NCBI GenBank assembly: GCA_016803235.1
Contig: JADCLI010000008.1
Span: forward strand, 62,001-126,000
From: Pimelobacter simplex
Lineage (GTDB): Bacteria > Actinomycetota > Actinomycetes > Propionibacteriales > Nocardioidaceae
DNA: 64,000 nt
Direction of reading: 5' to 3'
A program made the position numbers and the translations under genes. Position 1 is the stretch's first letter; the number at the start of each line of letters is the position of its first letter. This document shows positions 52,040-59,758 of this stretch, one piece after another. The notes beneath the pieces were generated by a model that saw only the letters and a list, made by a program, of their open reading frames with translations, was not told the origin of the DNA and did not search any database.

Positions 52040-52579
52040 ATGCAGGTCGCGGAGATCGGCGCGTCGTCGGACAGCAACTGGCGGTCGGCGCCGTCGCTGA
52101 CGATCTGGGTCTACGACTCTCCGCTGGGCGCCGCTGCGGGTGAGGTCCGCTTCAAGGACCTCGTGCGGCGCGGCGCCGTGATCGTGATCGAGGCCGTGGC
52201 CGTGACCTGGATCCGAGGGAGCCACCGCCCGCACATCGGCCACCTCCGTCGGCGCTCACCCTCGCCCGGCGCTTCGGTGCTCAGCGGTCTGGTGGCTCTC
52301 CTCGCCGAGCGGAGCCCGCATGCCGGGCAACGCATCGCCGCTCTCGCGGCGCGGCTGCAGGGGACCGGGATCGACCACGAGCTCCTCGCCGAGGCGCGGC
52401 GCGTCCTCGCGCCCGGAACCTCTGCGTTGCTGGTGCTGGCGAGCGACGTCAACCTCGACGTGGTCCGGCCGATCGTCGAGCATGGCCGCGCCCGCCGGGG
52501 AGTCGTCATGGTGCACGCGGACCTGACGTCGGACGCCCTCGAACTTCTGAGGAGAGAACTCATACCCCAAATCGGGTAG
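52040..52579 (+). CDS. DUF1269-like protein
   Basis: 179 residues. LTIWVYDSPLGAAAGEVRFK and GIDHELLAEARRVLAPGTSA/LLVLASDVNLDVVRPIVEHG match the soluble parts of DUF1269 proteins. The usual glycine-rich membrane-like middle is shortened to VLSGLVALLAERSPHAGQRI. ATG 52040 is preferred because GGGAGG lies 5 bases upstream; an upstream ATG at 51986 exists. It ends one base before the CRP-type site and precedes the gvp operon. Function unknown. Confidence 0.6.
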   Translation: MQVAEIGASSDSNWRSAPSLTIWVYDSPLGAAAGEVRFKDLVRRGAVIVIEAVAVTWIRGSHRPHIGHLRRRSPSPGASVLSGLVALLAERSPHAGQRIAALAARLQGTGIDHELLAEARRVLAPGTSALLVLASDVNLDVVRPIVEHGRARRGVVMVHADLTSDALELLRRELIPQIG

Positions 52580-52580
52580 G

Positions 52581-52596
52581 TGTGAGCGGGCTCACA
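52581..52596. promoter_or_regulatory. Perfect CRP-type site upstream of the gvp operon
   Basis: TGTGAGCGGGCTCACA fits TGTGA-N6-TCACA exactly, the consensus of Crp/Cmr-type regulators in bacteria including actinobacteria. It is about 110 bp before the first gvp gene. Confidence 0.7.
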
Positions 52597-52692
52597 TTCC
52601 TGCCGACTGTCGGGCGGGGAGGCGGGTACATCGCTGCCGAGGGAGGTGACCGCGACTTGCGCCCAGGGGGAGCGCATCGCGGTCAGCACAAC

Positions 52693-53274
52693 ATGTCTGC
52701 CAACTCTAAGATCGCCCTGGCCGTCGCCGGGGGCTACATGCTCGGCCGCACCAAGAAGCTGCGCTTGGCCATGACACTCGCCGGAATGCTGGCGGGCAAG
52801 CGCATGGCGACCAACCGTCAGCTGCTGACGCAGGGCGCGAAGCTGGTGGAGAACAATCCGCAGCTCAAACAGCTGCAGGGTCAGCTCACGGGACGCCTCG
52901 TCGACGTCGCCCGCGAGGCCGCCCTGGTCGCCGCCGCCTCACGGGTCGAGTCCTTCACGCGCTCGCTGCAGCCGAAGGACTCGGACGAGGACGGCCAGGA
53001 TGCCGCGCCGGACGACGAGGACCCGTCAGCTGAGGACGAGACCGACACCGAGGCCGAGGACCAGGACGCTCCGGCGTCCGAGGAGAAGCCGCAGTCTCGC
53101 AGGTCGACGAGCGCCCGGACGGCACCGAGGGCCACGGCCAAGAAGGCGGCGGCGAAGAAGTCCACCGCCAAGGGGTCGACCGCCAAGAAGTCCACGGCCA
53201 GGAAATCGACGGCCAGGAAATCGACGGCCAAGAAGTCCACGGCCAAGAAGTCCACGGCGAGCTCGGGGAGGTGA
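52693..53274 (+). CDS. GvpY-like gas vesicle cluster protein with histone-H1-like tail
   Basis: 193 residues. The N-terminal MSANSKIALAVAGGYMLGRT and LAMTLAGMLAGKRMATNRQL match the glycine-rich protein that accompanies actinobacterial gvp operons (termed gvpY in Streptomyces; name used tentatively). After an acidic linker (DEDGQDAAPDDEDPSAEDET) the last 55 residues are Lys/Ala/Ser/Thr repeats (KKSTAKGSTAKKSTARKSTA), like histone H1. An alternative TTG at 52657 has the better ribosome site (GGGAGG). First gene of the operon. Confidence 0.65.
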   Translation: MSANSKIALAVAGGYMLGRTKKLRLAMTLAGMLAGKRMATNRQLLTQGAKLVENNPQLKQLQGQLTGRLVDVAREAALVAAASRVESFTRSLQPKDSDEDGQDAAPDDEDPSAEDETDTEAEDQDAPASEEKPQSRRSTSARTAPRATAKKAAAKKSTAKGSTAKKSTARKSTARKSTAKKSTAKKSTASSGR

Positions 53275-53279
53275 GTGCG

Positions 53280-54362
53280 ATGCTCGAGAAGGATGGCCGG
53301 ACCAGGTTGAAGTCGGCCTCGGGCGGCCTGGCTCAAGCGCTCGCGGACAAGGCGACGGCGTCCGTCGGGCGGCGCGTCGAGGGGCTGACCGACCGGCTGG
53401 AGGGCGTCGCGAGTGGACGGCAGTCGTCCGACACGACCTCCGCCGACGCCGACCAGGGCCCGGGGATGGGCGAGAAGCTCAAGGACGTCGCGACAGCGGT
53501 GACCGACAAGATCCCGGTGTTCGGACGGAATGCACGACAGTCATCCGGATCTCCGAAGGCGACGAAGGCCACCAACATCGTCGAGGACATCGACGTCGGC
53601 GTACCGCTGCGCGTCGCCTACGACCAGTGGACCGAGTTCGGGGGCTTCCCGACCTTCATGAAGAAGGTCGAGTCCGTCGAGACCGACGAGGACGACCGCC
53701 TGACCTGGCGCGCGAAGATCGTCTGGTCCCACCGCACCTGGGAGGCGCAGATCCTCGACCAGGTTCCGGACGAGCGCATCGTCTGGCGTTCGACCGGCGA
53801 CAAGGGGCACGTGGACGGTGCGGTCACATTCCACGAGCTGGCTCCGAGCCTGACCCGGATCCTGGTGGTCTTGGAGTACCACCCCAAGGGCCTCTTCGAG
53901 CGCACCGGGAACATCTGGCGCGCGCAAGGGCGAAGGGTGCGGGTCGAGCTGAAGAACTTCCGTCGCCATGTCATGACCACGACGGCGCTCGATCCGGACG
54001 CCGTCGAAGGCTGGCGCGGAACGATCCAGGACGGCGAGGTCGTCCAGTCCCACGAGGACGCTCTCGCTGAGGAGGAGGCCGGGACCGGCACGGAGGGCGA
54101 GCAGCAGGACGGAGCCGACGAGCCGGAGGAGCCCGAGGACGAGTACGAGGAGGAGCCCGAGGAGGAGCCCGAGGACGACTACGAGGAGGAGCCCGAGGAG
54201 GAGCCCGAGGAGGAGCCCGAGGAGGAGCCCGAGGACGACTACGAGGAGGAGCCCGAGGAGGAGCCCGAGGACGACTACGAGGAGGAGCCCGAGGAGGAGC
54301 CCGAGGAGGAGCCCGAGGAGGAACCGCGTCGGTCCAGGTCCCGCCGTCGCCGCGCCAGCTGA
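53280..54362 (+). CDS. SRPBCC (GvpZ-like) protein with acidic repeat tail
   Basis: 360 residues. Helical N-terminus, then an SRPBCC/START-like domain (about 100-245): VGVPLRVAYDQWTEFGGFPT, FMKKVESVETDEDDRLTWRA and FHELAPSLTRILVVLEYHPK. The last 110 residues are Glu/Pro/Asp/Tyr repeats (EEEPEEEPEDDYEEEPEEEP). SRPBCC proteins occur in actinobacterial gvp operons (gvpZ in Streptomyces, tentative). ATG 53280 follows GGGGAGG; the GTG at 53271 would be too close. Probably a lipid- or hydrophobic-ligand-binding assembly factor; inference. Confidence 0.75.
   Translation: MLEKDGRTRLKSASGGLAQALADKATASVGRRVEGLTDRLEGVASGRQSSDTTSADADQGPGMGEKLKDVATAVTDKIPVFGRNARQSSGSPKATKATNIVEDIDVGVPLRVAYDQWTEFGGFPTFMKKVESVETDEDDRLTWRAKIVWSHRTWEAQILDQVPDERIVWRSTGDKGHVDGAVTFHELAPSLTRILVVLEYHPKGLFERTGNIWRAQGRRVRVELKNFRRHVMTTTALDPDAVEGWRGTIQDGEVVQSHEDALAEEEAGTGTEGEQQDGADEPEEPEDEYEEEPEEEPEDDYEEEPEEEPEEEPEEEPEDDYEEEPEEEPEDDYEEEPEEEPEEEPEEEPRRSRSRRRRAS
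54124..54330 (+). repeat. 12-bp coding repeat (acidic tail)
   Basis: Many copies of GAGGAGGAGCCC with GAGGACGACTAC interspersed, encoding EEEP and EDDY. Likely to vary in length by slippage or recombination. Confidence 0.9.
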
Positions 54363-54392
54363 AGCCCAACCCGACCACCAGGAGGTAATCCC

Positions 54393-54806
54393 ATGACCGT
54401 CCAGACCACCCAACGCCAGGGAGGCTATCTCGGACGTCCGGCGCCCAGCGGGCTCGCCGACGTCATCGACGCGATCCTCGACAAGGGCATCGTCATCGAC
54501 GCCTACGTCCGGGTCTCCTTGGTGGGCATCGAGCTGCTCACCATCGACGCCAGGATCGTGATCGCGAGTGTCGACACCTACCTCAGGTTCGCCGAGGCGA
54601 CGAACCGGCTGGACCTGTACGAGAAGGGCGGCAAGGACCTCGGCGAGATGGTCCAGGACCTCCAGCACGGCGGGGCTGCCGGCAAGGCCCAGGGTGCTGT
54701 CGAAGGCGTGAAGCGCGCGCTGACGGGCGGCCGCAGTGACGATGAGGAGAAGGAGCGCCGTCCTGCCAAGAAGGCCCCGAGCCGGCGACGCTCCGAGTCA
54801 GACTGA
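54393..54806 (+). CDS. gvpA: Major gas vesicle structural protein GvpA
   Basis: 137 residues. [40 protein letters not shown] and [20 protein letters not shown] form the conserved GvpA core that builds the vesicle ribs. The C-terminal extension of about 50 charged residues ([20 protein letters not shown]) is typical of actinobacterial GvpA but longer than the 70-residue cyanobacterial form. AGGAGG precedes ATG 54393. Its stop shares one base with the gvpF start (TGATG). Confidence 0.93.
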   Translation: MTVQTTQRQGGYLGRPAPSGLADVIDAILDKGIVIDAYVRVSLVGIELLTIDARIVIASVDTYLRFAEATNRLDLYEKGGKDLGEMVQDLQHGGAAGKAQGAVEGVKRALTGGRSDDEEKERRPAKKAPSRRRSESD

Positions 54807-55585
54807 TGGGCAGCGGCGCGGCCTCCCGCGAGTCGGCTCCTGAAGGAGCCTCGGACCACGGTGCCCTCCTCGTGTTCGGGGTCGTGCCCGCGCCCGACGA
54901 CGGGCCGCCCGTGATCCTGAACGACTCGTCGGCGATGGCAGTGGCCCACAGTGGCGTCGCGGCGGTGGTGGCTCCCGTTCGACTGGATCGACCCGCGGGC
55001 CGCGCGGAGCTGAAGCAGTACCAGGCGGTGCTCGATGACGTGGTCGCCCAGACGGCGGTCGTCCCGGTCCGTTTCGGAACGGTGCTGGAGGACGAGGAGG
55101 CGGTCCTGGAGTTCCTGGCCCGGCAGCACGACCAGCTCGGCCTGGCCCTGGACAGGCTGCGCGGTCACCGTCAGTACAACCTGCGGGTCACCTACCGGGA
55201 GGAGGAGGTCCTGGCCCAGCTGGTGGCCGGCGAGCCCGAGATCGAGGCGCTCAGGAATCGCACGAAGGATCTCCCGGAGGACGCATCCTACGCCGACCGG
55301 ATCAGGTTGGGCGAGCTGATCGCTCGGGCACTCGAGGCGCGCGCCGCCGACGACGCGCGGCCACTGCTCGACACGATCGCACCGCTGGCCGCCGACCTGC
55401 GTGTGCGGCAGCAGCCTGGTGGGCTGCAGGTGCTCGACGTCGCGCTGCTGGTCGAGGACCAGCGGGCCGAGCAGATGCTCGACGCCCTCGAGGCACTCGC
55501 CTCGGAGAACCGAGACCTCCTGGTCTTCCGTGCGGTCGGTCCGTTGCCTGCCTACGACTTCGTGGAGGACGCGGCATGGGCCTGA
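54806..55585 (+). CDS. gvpF: Gas vesicle protein GvpF/L family
   Basis: 259 residues. LKQYQAVLDDVVAQTAVVPV, RFGTVLEDEEAVLEFLARQH and NLRVTYREEEVLAQLVAGEP are GvpF/L motifs; the C-terminal FRAVGPLPAYDFVEDAAW is the conserved ending. GvpF binds GvpA monomers during assembly. Assigned gvpF (first copy) by position next to gvpA; overlaps gvpA by one base and gvpG by ten. Confidence 0.88.
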   Translation: MGSGAASRESAPEGASDHGALLVFGVVPAPDDGPPVILNDSSAMAVAHSGVAAVVAPVRLDRPAGRAELKQYQAVLDDVVAQTAVVPVRFGTVLEDEEAVLEFLARQHDQLGLALDRLRGHRQYNLRVTYREEEVLAQLVAGEPEIEALRNRTKDLPEDASYADRIRLGELIARALEARAADDARPLLDTIAPLAADLRVRQQPGGLQVLDVALLVEDQRAEQMLDALEALASENRDLLVFRAVGPLPAYDFVEDAAWA

Positions 55586-55821
55586 TCTCCGGCATCCTCA
55601 CGCTCCCGCTCGCGCCGTTGCGCGGAACGCTCGCGGTCGCCGACCAGATCCTCCGGCACGCCGAGGACCGCTACTACGACCCTGGTCTCATCCGCCAGGA
55701 GCTCGAGCAGGTCGAGCAGCTGCGTCTCGACGGAGAGATCGACGAGGCTGCCGCGACGGCATGGGAGGAAGAGCTGATCGACCGGTTGATGACCGGGCAG
55801 GCGAGGATCGGCCATGTCTGA
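55576..55821 (+). CDS. gvpG: Gas vesicle protein GvpG
   Basis: 81 residues. MGLISGILTLPLAPLRGTLA, then RQELEQVEQLRLDGEIDEAA and ATAWEEELIDRLM are the GvpG signature. Essential assembly factor in organisms tested; interacts with other Gvp proteins. Overlaps gvpF and gvpO. Confidence 0.9.
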   Translation: MGLISGILTLPLAPLRGTLAVADQILRHAEDRYYDPGLIRQELEQVEQLRLDGEIDEAAATAWEEELIDRLMTGQARIGHV

Positions 55822-56152
55822 CCCGCGCAGCGCGTCGAGGCGACCAGCCACGTCCTCCGAGCACGGGAGCGCGCCGCGGCGGTCCACCAGGATGTCCCCC
55901 GGGCAGGCCGCCGCTCGAGGCGCCCAGCAGCTGGTCGAGCTGACCGGACGGGAGCTGGAGGGGGTCGTCGGGCTCGAGCAGGACGGCGACGGCTGGAGTG
56001 TCCAGGTCGAGGTGCTGGAGGTCCGCCGCATTCCGAACACGACCGACGTCCTGGCCATCTACGAGGTCGTCGTGGACGGGGCAGGGCAGCTCACGTCGTA
56101 TCGCCGCCTCGACCGCTACATGCGGGGCGCCGCAGGGGAGGAGGGTCGATGA
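55814..56152 (+). CDS. gvpO: Gas vesicle protein GvpO
   Basis: 112 residues. ARGAQQLVELTGRELEGVVG and GWSVQVEVLEVRRIPNTTDV/LAIYEVVVDGAGQLTSYRRL/DRYMRG define GvpO. The N-terminus is a polar linker. GvpO is needed for gvp expression in haloarchaea and actinobacteria, probably in assembly. Overlaps gvpG by 8 and gvpJ by 4 bases. Confidence 0.9.
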   Translation: MSDPRSASRRPATSSEHGSAPRRSTRMSPGQAAARGAQQLVELTGRELEGVVGLEQDGDGWSVQVEVLEVRRIPNTTDVLAIYEVVVDGAGQLTSYRRLDRYMRGAAGEEGR

Positions 56153-56508
56153 GCGAGGCCATGGGGCGATCGGCCGCCCGCGTGCAGGACACGGCACCGC
56201 TGAGCCGGTCCGGGCCCGAGCCCGCCTCGCTGGCGGACATCCTGGAACGGGTCCTGGACAAGGGCATCATCATCGCCGGCGACATCCGGGTGAACCTCCT
56301 CGACATCGAGCTGCTCACCATCAAGCTGAGGCTGCTGGTCGTCTCGGTCGACAAGGCCGAGGAGATGGGGATCGACTGGTGGCGTCACGATCCGATGCTG
56401 ACGGTGGGCGAGCGCGGGATGGAGGAGGAGAACCGCCAGCTGCGCGCCCGCGTGGCCGAGCTGGAGGGTCGCGGGGACGAGCAGGAGGAGGCCCGCGATG
56501 ACCGCTGA
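56149..56508 (+). CDS. gvpJ: Gas vesicle protein GvpJ (GvpA-like)
   Basis: 119 residues. LADILERVLDKGIIIAGDIR, VNLLDIELLTIKLRLLVVSV and DKAEEMGIDWWRHDPML match the GvpJ branch of the GvpA family, a minor component probably at the vesicle tips. A C-terminal coiled coil (EEENRQLRARVAELEGRGDE) is an addition. Overlaps gvpL by 11 bases. Confidence 0.88.
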   Translation: MSEAMGRSAARVQDTAPLSRSGPEPASLADILERVLDKGIIIAGDIRVNLLDIELLTIKLRLLVVSVDKAEEMGIDWWRHDPMLTVGERGMEEENRQLRARVAELEGRGDEQEEARDDR

Positions 56509-57274
56509 CGACCAGTCCCGGGCCCGGTACCTGTACGCCGTGTGCCGCGGACTGGAGAGGTCCGCGATCGAGGACGTCACGGCGCTGGACGGACAGCCGC
56601 TCGATGCGGTGTGCCACCAGGACCTCGTGGCCGTCGTGTCCACCGTGCCGCTGGAGGAGTTCGGCGAGGAGGCGCTGCGGCGCAACCTCGAGGACCTCGC
56701 GTGGCTGGAGGAGACGGTGCGGGTCCATGACGAGGTGATCCGGGCCGTCTCCAATCGTGCGCCGACGGCGCCCATGCGGCTGGCCACCATCTGCTTCGAC
56801 GACGCAGCGGTGCGCGCCCGGCTCCGGGAGTGGTACGTCGACCTGACGCACGTCCTCGACCGGATCGAGGGGTGCGCCGAGTGGAGCGTCAAGGTAGTGG
56901 CCGAGGCCGCCGAGCCGGGACCTGAGGACCCCACGTCGGCCGAGGTCCTCAACGGAGCCGACTACCTGCGCCGGAAGAAGGTCGAGGCAGAACGCCGAGC
57001 GGCCCGAGACAGCTCCGTGGCCGAGGCCGCGAGCCGGATCCACGACGCGCTCGTCCTCCTGGCGAAGGCGAGCCGGATCCTCCCGGCCCAGGATCCGCGT
57101 CTGTCCGGGCACCGCGGGACGATGGTGCTCAACGCGGCGTACCTGGTGCCCGACGAGGAGCAGGAGGCGTTCGCCGCGCTCGTCGCCCGGCTGTGCACCG
57201 GCGACGACCGGGTCGTGGTCGACAGCCGCGGTCCGTGGCCGCCGTACTCCTTCGCCATGCTGGAGCCGCGATGA
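56498..57274 (+). CDS. gvpL: Gas vesicle protein GvpL/F family
   Basis: 258 residues. RYLYAVCRGLERSAIEDVTA, HQDLVAVVSTVPLEEFGEEA and the long basic helix YLRRKKVEAERRAARDSSVA are GvpL/F features; the protein ends GPWPPYSFAML, the conserved finish. Second member of the family in the operon, as in other actinobacteria. Function in assembly, acting with GvpA/F. Confidence 0.88.
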   Translation: MTADDQSRARYLYAVCRGLERSAIEDVTALDGQPLDAVCHQDLVAVVSTVPLEEFGEEALRRNLEDLAWLEETVRVHDEVIRAVSNRAPTAPMRLATICFDDAAVRARLREWYVDLTHVLDRIEGCAEWSVKVVAEAAEPGPEDPTSAEVLNGADYLRRKKVEAERRAARDSSVAEAASRIHDALVLLAKASRILPAQDPRLSGHRGTMVLNAAYLVPDEEQEAFAALVARLCTGDDRVVVDSRGPWPPYSFAMLEPR

Positions 57275-57477
57275 CCAGCGCCGCGCCCGCGAAGCGGGAT
57301 CTTGCACCGGTGGCGCTGGTCGACCTGCTCGATCGGCTGCTCGGCACCGGCGTCGTCGTGGCGGGAGACGTGGTCGTCTCCCTCGCGGGAGTCGACCTGG
57401 TCGAGATCCGCCTGCAGCTGCTGGTGACGTCCATTCGGGCCGAGATGGCCGAACGCCGCAGGGCCGCGACCCGATGA
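57271..57477 (+). CDS. gvpS: Gas vesicle protein GvpS (short GvpA-like)
   Basis: 68 residues: VALVDLLDRLLGTGVVVAGD/VVVSLAGVDLVEIRLQLLVT, a short GvpA-domain variant known as GvpS/GvpM type. ATG 57271 overlaps the gvpL stop. Likely minor structural protein. Confidence 0.82.
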   Translation: MTSAAPAKRDLAPVALVDLLDRLLGTGVVVAGDVVVSLAGVDLVEIRLQLLVTSIRAEMAERRRAATR

Positions 57478-57797
57478 CGACGCGGCCCACGGGTGAGGCC
57501 GGCGTCGGTCGGCACCGCGCTGTCGTGCCCCAGCGGATGGAGACGGACGCCGAGGCCATCGAACGCGACCTGCTGAAGCTCGTGCTCACCGTCGTCGAGC
57601 TCATCCGGCAGCTCATGGAGAAACAAGCCCTCCGCCGGCTCGACGAGGGAGACCTGACGGACGCCGAGATCGAAGGACTCGGCACGGGGCTGATGCGCCT
57701 CGAACAGGCCATGGAGGACCTGAAGGACCGCTACGGCCTCACCGCCAGCGACCTGAACATCGACCTCGGCCCGCTCGGAATGCTGGTGGACGAGTAG
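57474..57797 (+). CDS. gvpK: Gas vesicle protein GvpK
   Basis: 107 residues. ERDLLKLVLTVVELIRQLME, ALRRLDEGDLTDAEIEGLGT and GLMRLEQAMEDLKDRYGLTA are diagnostic. Helical accessory protein required for vesicle formation. Last gene of the operon; overlaps gvpS by 4 bases. Confidence 0.92.
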   Translation: MTTRPTGEAGVGRHRAVVPQRMETDAEAIERDLLKLVLTVVELIRQLMEKQALRRLDEGDLTDAEIEGLGTGLMRLEQAMEDLKDRYGLTASDLNIDLGPLGMLVDE

Positions 57798-58207
57798 CTC
57801 CTCCGGCGCCGGTCGACCTCGGGGACGAGGGCGGTGCCCGGGCCGTCCGACTGCGTAAGTGGAGGGCCCTCGGGCGGGCGCCGGACACAGGTCTACTCGA
57901 CTGTGGCGTGGATCACAACGATCGTTGAAGATCCAACCGGAGGTGGAGAGGCGTCACGAGTTCCGCGCCCGCCCGTCCGAGCCCAACTCTGGGTACTTTT
58001 CTCGGCGCCGGTCGGGGCGGGCGACCCGGGCGGCGATGCTGGTGGGTGGACCGGGGGCGGGGCACCAGCAACCGCCGGAAGCCTCGCCATTGTCGAGTGC
58101 GTCGTACGCAGCATCGACGCCGGCGGGTGCCTGCACTTGTTGACGCGTGCGCTCTCCGACCATGCGGGCCGTGGTGGGCGGTTCGACTCGAGGAGGGGAG
58201 AGGCAGG
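57798..58207. promoter_or_regulatory. Intergenic region with CRP-like site and palindrome
   Basis: TGTGGCGTGGATCACA (57902-57917) matches the CRP consensus with one mismatch and is followed by the perfect palindrome CAACGATCGTTG (57916-57927). No gene seen in these 410 bases and no clear terminator after gvpK. Confidence 0.45.
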
Positions 58208-59407
58208 ATGGGAATCCTTCGGCATCTCGGTGCGAGCACGGCCGCGCTCAGCGCGGCACTGGTCCTGGCGGCGCCGCCGGTGCACGCGTCCCGACCAGGT
58301 CCGGCCGCGCCCCCCGGCGACCCATGGGTCCCCGTCCCGGTGTCGGCCGGCAGGGCCGCCCTCGGCGAGACGCCGGGGTTCAACGGCCCGGTCCGAGCGA
58401 TCGCCCACCGCGGTTCGCGGGTGTACGTCGGCGGCGAGTTCACCCGCGCCATCGACTCGACCGGCACCAAGGTACGCCGGAACGCGGCCGCCTTCGACGC
58501 CCGCACCGGCCGGCTCCTGAAGTGGAACCCGCGGACCGACGGCCGCGTGCTGGAGCTCCTCGTGGTGGGCCAGACCGTCTACCTCGCCGGAGAGTTCGAC
58601 CGGGTGAGGGGACACTCCCGACCCAAGGTCGCCCGCGTGTCCGGGCACGGCAAGGGCCGGGTGCTGACGTTCCGGCACCGCATCGACGGCACGGTGACGT
58701 CGATGTCCGCCCTGGGCAAGCGCCTCTACGTGGGCGGCAGCTTCTCGACCGTCGACCGGAGACCGCGGGGCCAGCTCGCTGCGTTCAACGGTCGGGGGAG
58801 GCTCACGCCATGGACCCCGCTCGCCCGCAAGGGGGCGGTCCTCGACGTCGTCGCGACCACCTCGGGCGTCTACCTGGCCGGCGGCTTCCACCACGTCAAC
58901 GGCGTCGCCGGCTCGCGGCGCCTGGCCCTCGTCGACCGGACGCGCGGCACGCTGAAGGGGTGGTTCGACCCACCCGTGGACAAGCCGATACTCGAGATCG
59001 CCGTGACCGGCTCGTCCGTGCTCGCGGCGGCGGGAGGCACCGGCGGCGGGTACGTCGCGGCCTTCGCCCGCGTCGGCGGCGCCCAGAGCTGGCTGCGCAG
59101 GTTCGACGGTGACGTCGCGGCCCTGGCACTCCACCACGGCAACATCCACGTCGGCGGGCACTTCGACGCGATCTGCGACGTCGACCACGCCGACCCGGTC
59201 GACGGCGACTGCCTCGGCAGCCATCAGGTCCGGCACAAGCTGGCCGCCTTGTCGACGGTGGGTGCGCTGCTCCCGTGGAATCCCGGGGCGAACTCCGTCC
59301 GTGGCGTGATGGCGGTGCACAGCCTGGGATCGCTGGGCGTGGCCGTCGGCGGCGACTTCACCATCGCCGGCGGCCGACCGCGCGAGCGGATCGCGATCCT
59401 GCCGTAG
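58208..59407 (+). CDS. Secreted beta-propeller (delta-60-repeat type) protein
   Basis: 399 residues. Signal peptide (LGASTAALSAALVLAAPPVH, cleavage near VHA). The mature part has repeated blades with the motif VYVGGEFTRAIDSTG, VYLAGEFDRVRGHSRPKVAR, LYVGGSFSTVDRRPRGQLAA and VYLAGGFHHVNGVAGSRRLA, each ending in an Ala-x-x-(Asp/Asn) turn. Secreted propellers of this kind are common in Nocardioidaceae; binding partner unknown. GAGGGGAGAGG precedes the ATG. Confidence 0.8.
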   Translation: MGILRHLGASTAALSAALVLAAPPVHASRPGPAAPPGDPWVPVPVSAGRAALGETPGFNGPVRAIAHRGSRVYVGGEFTRAIDSTGTKVRRNAAAFDARTGRLLKWNPRTDGRVLELLVVGQTVYLAGEFDRVRGHSRPKVARVSGHGKGRVLTFRHRIDGTVTSMSALGKRLYVGGSFSTVDRRPRGQLAAFNGRGRLTPWTPLARKGAVLDVVATTSGVYLAGGFHHVNGVAGSRRLALVDRTRGTLKGWFDPPVDKPILEIAVTGSSVLAAAGGTGGGYVAAFARVGGAQSWLRRFDGDVAALALHHGNIHVGGHFDAICDVDHADPVDGDCLGSHQVRHKLAALSTVGALLPWNPGANSVRGVMAVHSLGSLGVAVGGDFTIAGGRPRERIAILP

Positions 59408-59419
59408 CCCGGCCGCCGA

Positions 59420-59758
59420 GCTGACCTATCGGCCCAGCGGCAGACGGGGCCGCGGCCGGGCTTCAGCCACGTCAGCCAGTCCCGGCGCCTGGTCCGCCCA
59501 GACCTGGCCGGAGCCGCCGATGACCTGCTGGCGAGTGCACGCCCGGGCGGGCGGGCTTCGCGTACGGGACCCTTCCCGGTCACCCGGAGTGCGGTGAGGA
59601 GGAGTTCGTCGTCGAGCCGGGTCACGACGGCCCCCTCACCTTCACGGTCTCCGCGTTCTCCCGACCGGCGACCCTGCTGGCCCGGGCGGGCGGACCCGCG
59701 ACCCGGTGGGTCCAGGCACGGATGACCCGGCGCCTACCTCCGTGGGCTCGACGGCTGA
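59420..59758 (+). pseudogene. DUF1990 family relic
   Basis: Three frames read ELTYRPSGRR, then PGFSHVSQSRRLVRPDLAGA ADDLLA, then GFAYGTLPGHPECGEEEFVV and FTVSAFSRPATLLARAGGPA, then YLRGLDG and a stop at 59756-59758. In this order they make a DUF1990 protein of about 110 residues instead of the normal 160. At least three frameshifts. Overlaps the 3' end of the AraC gene. Confidence 0.65.
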
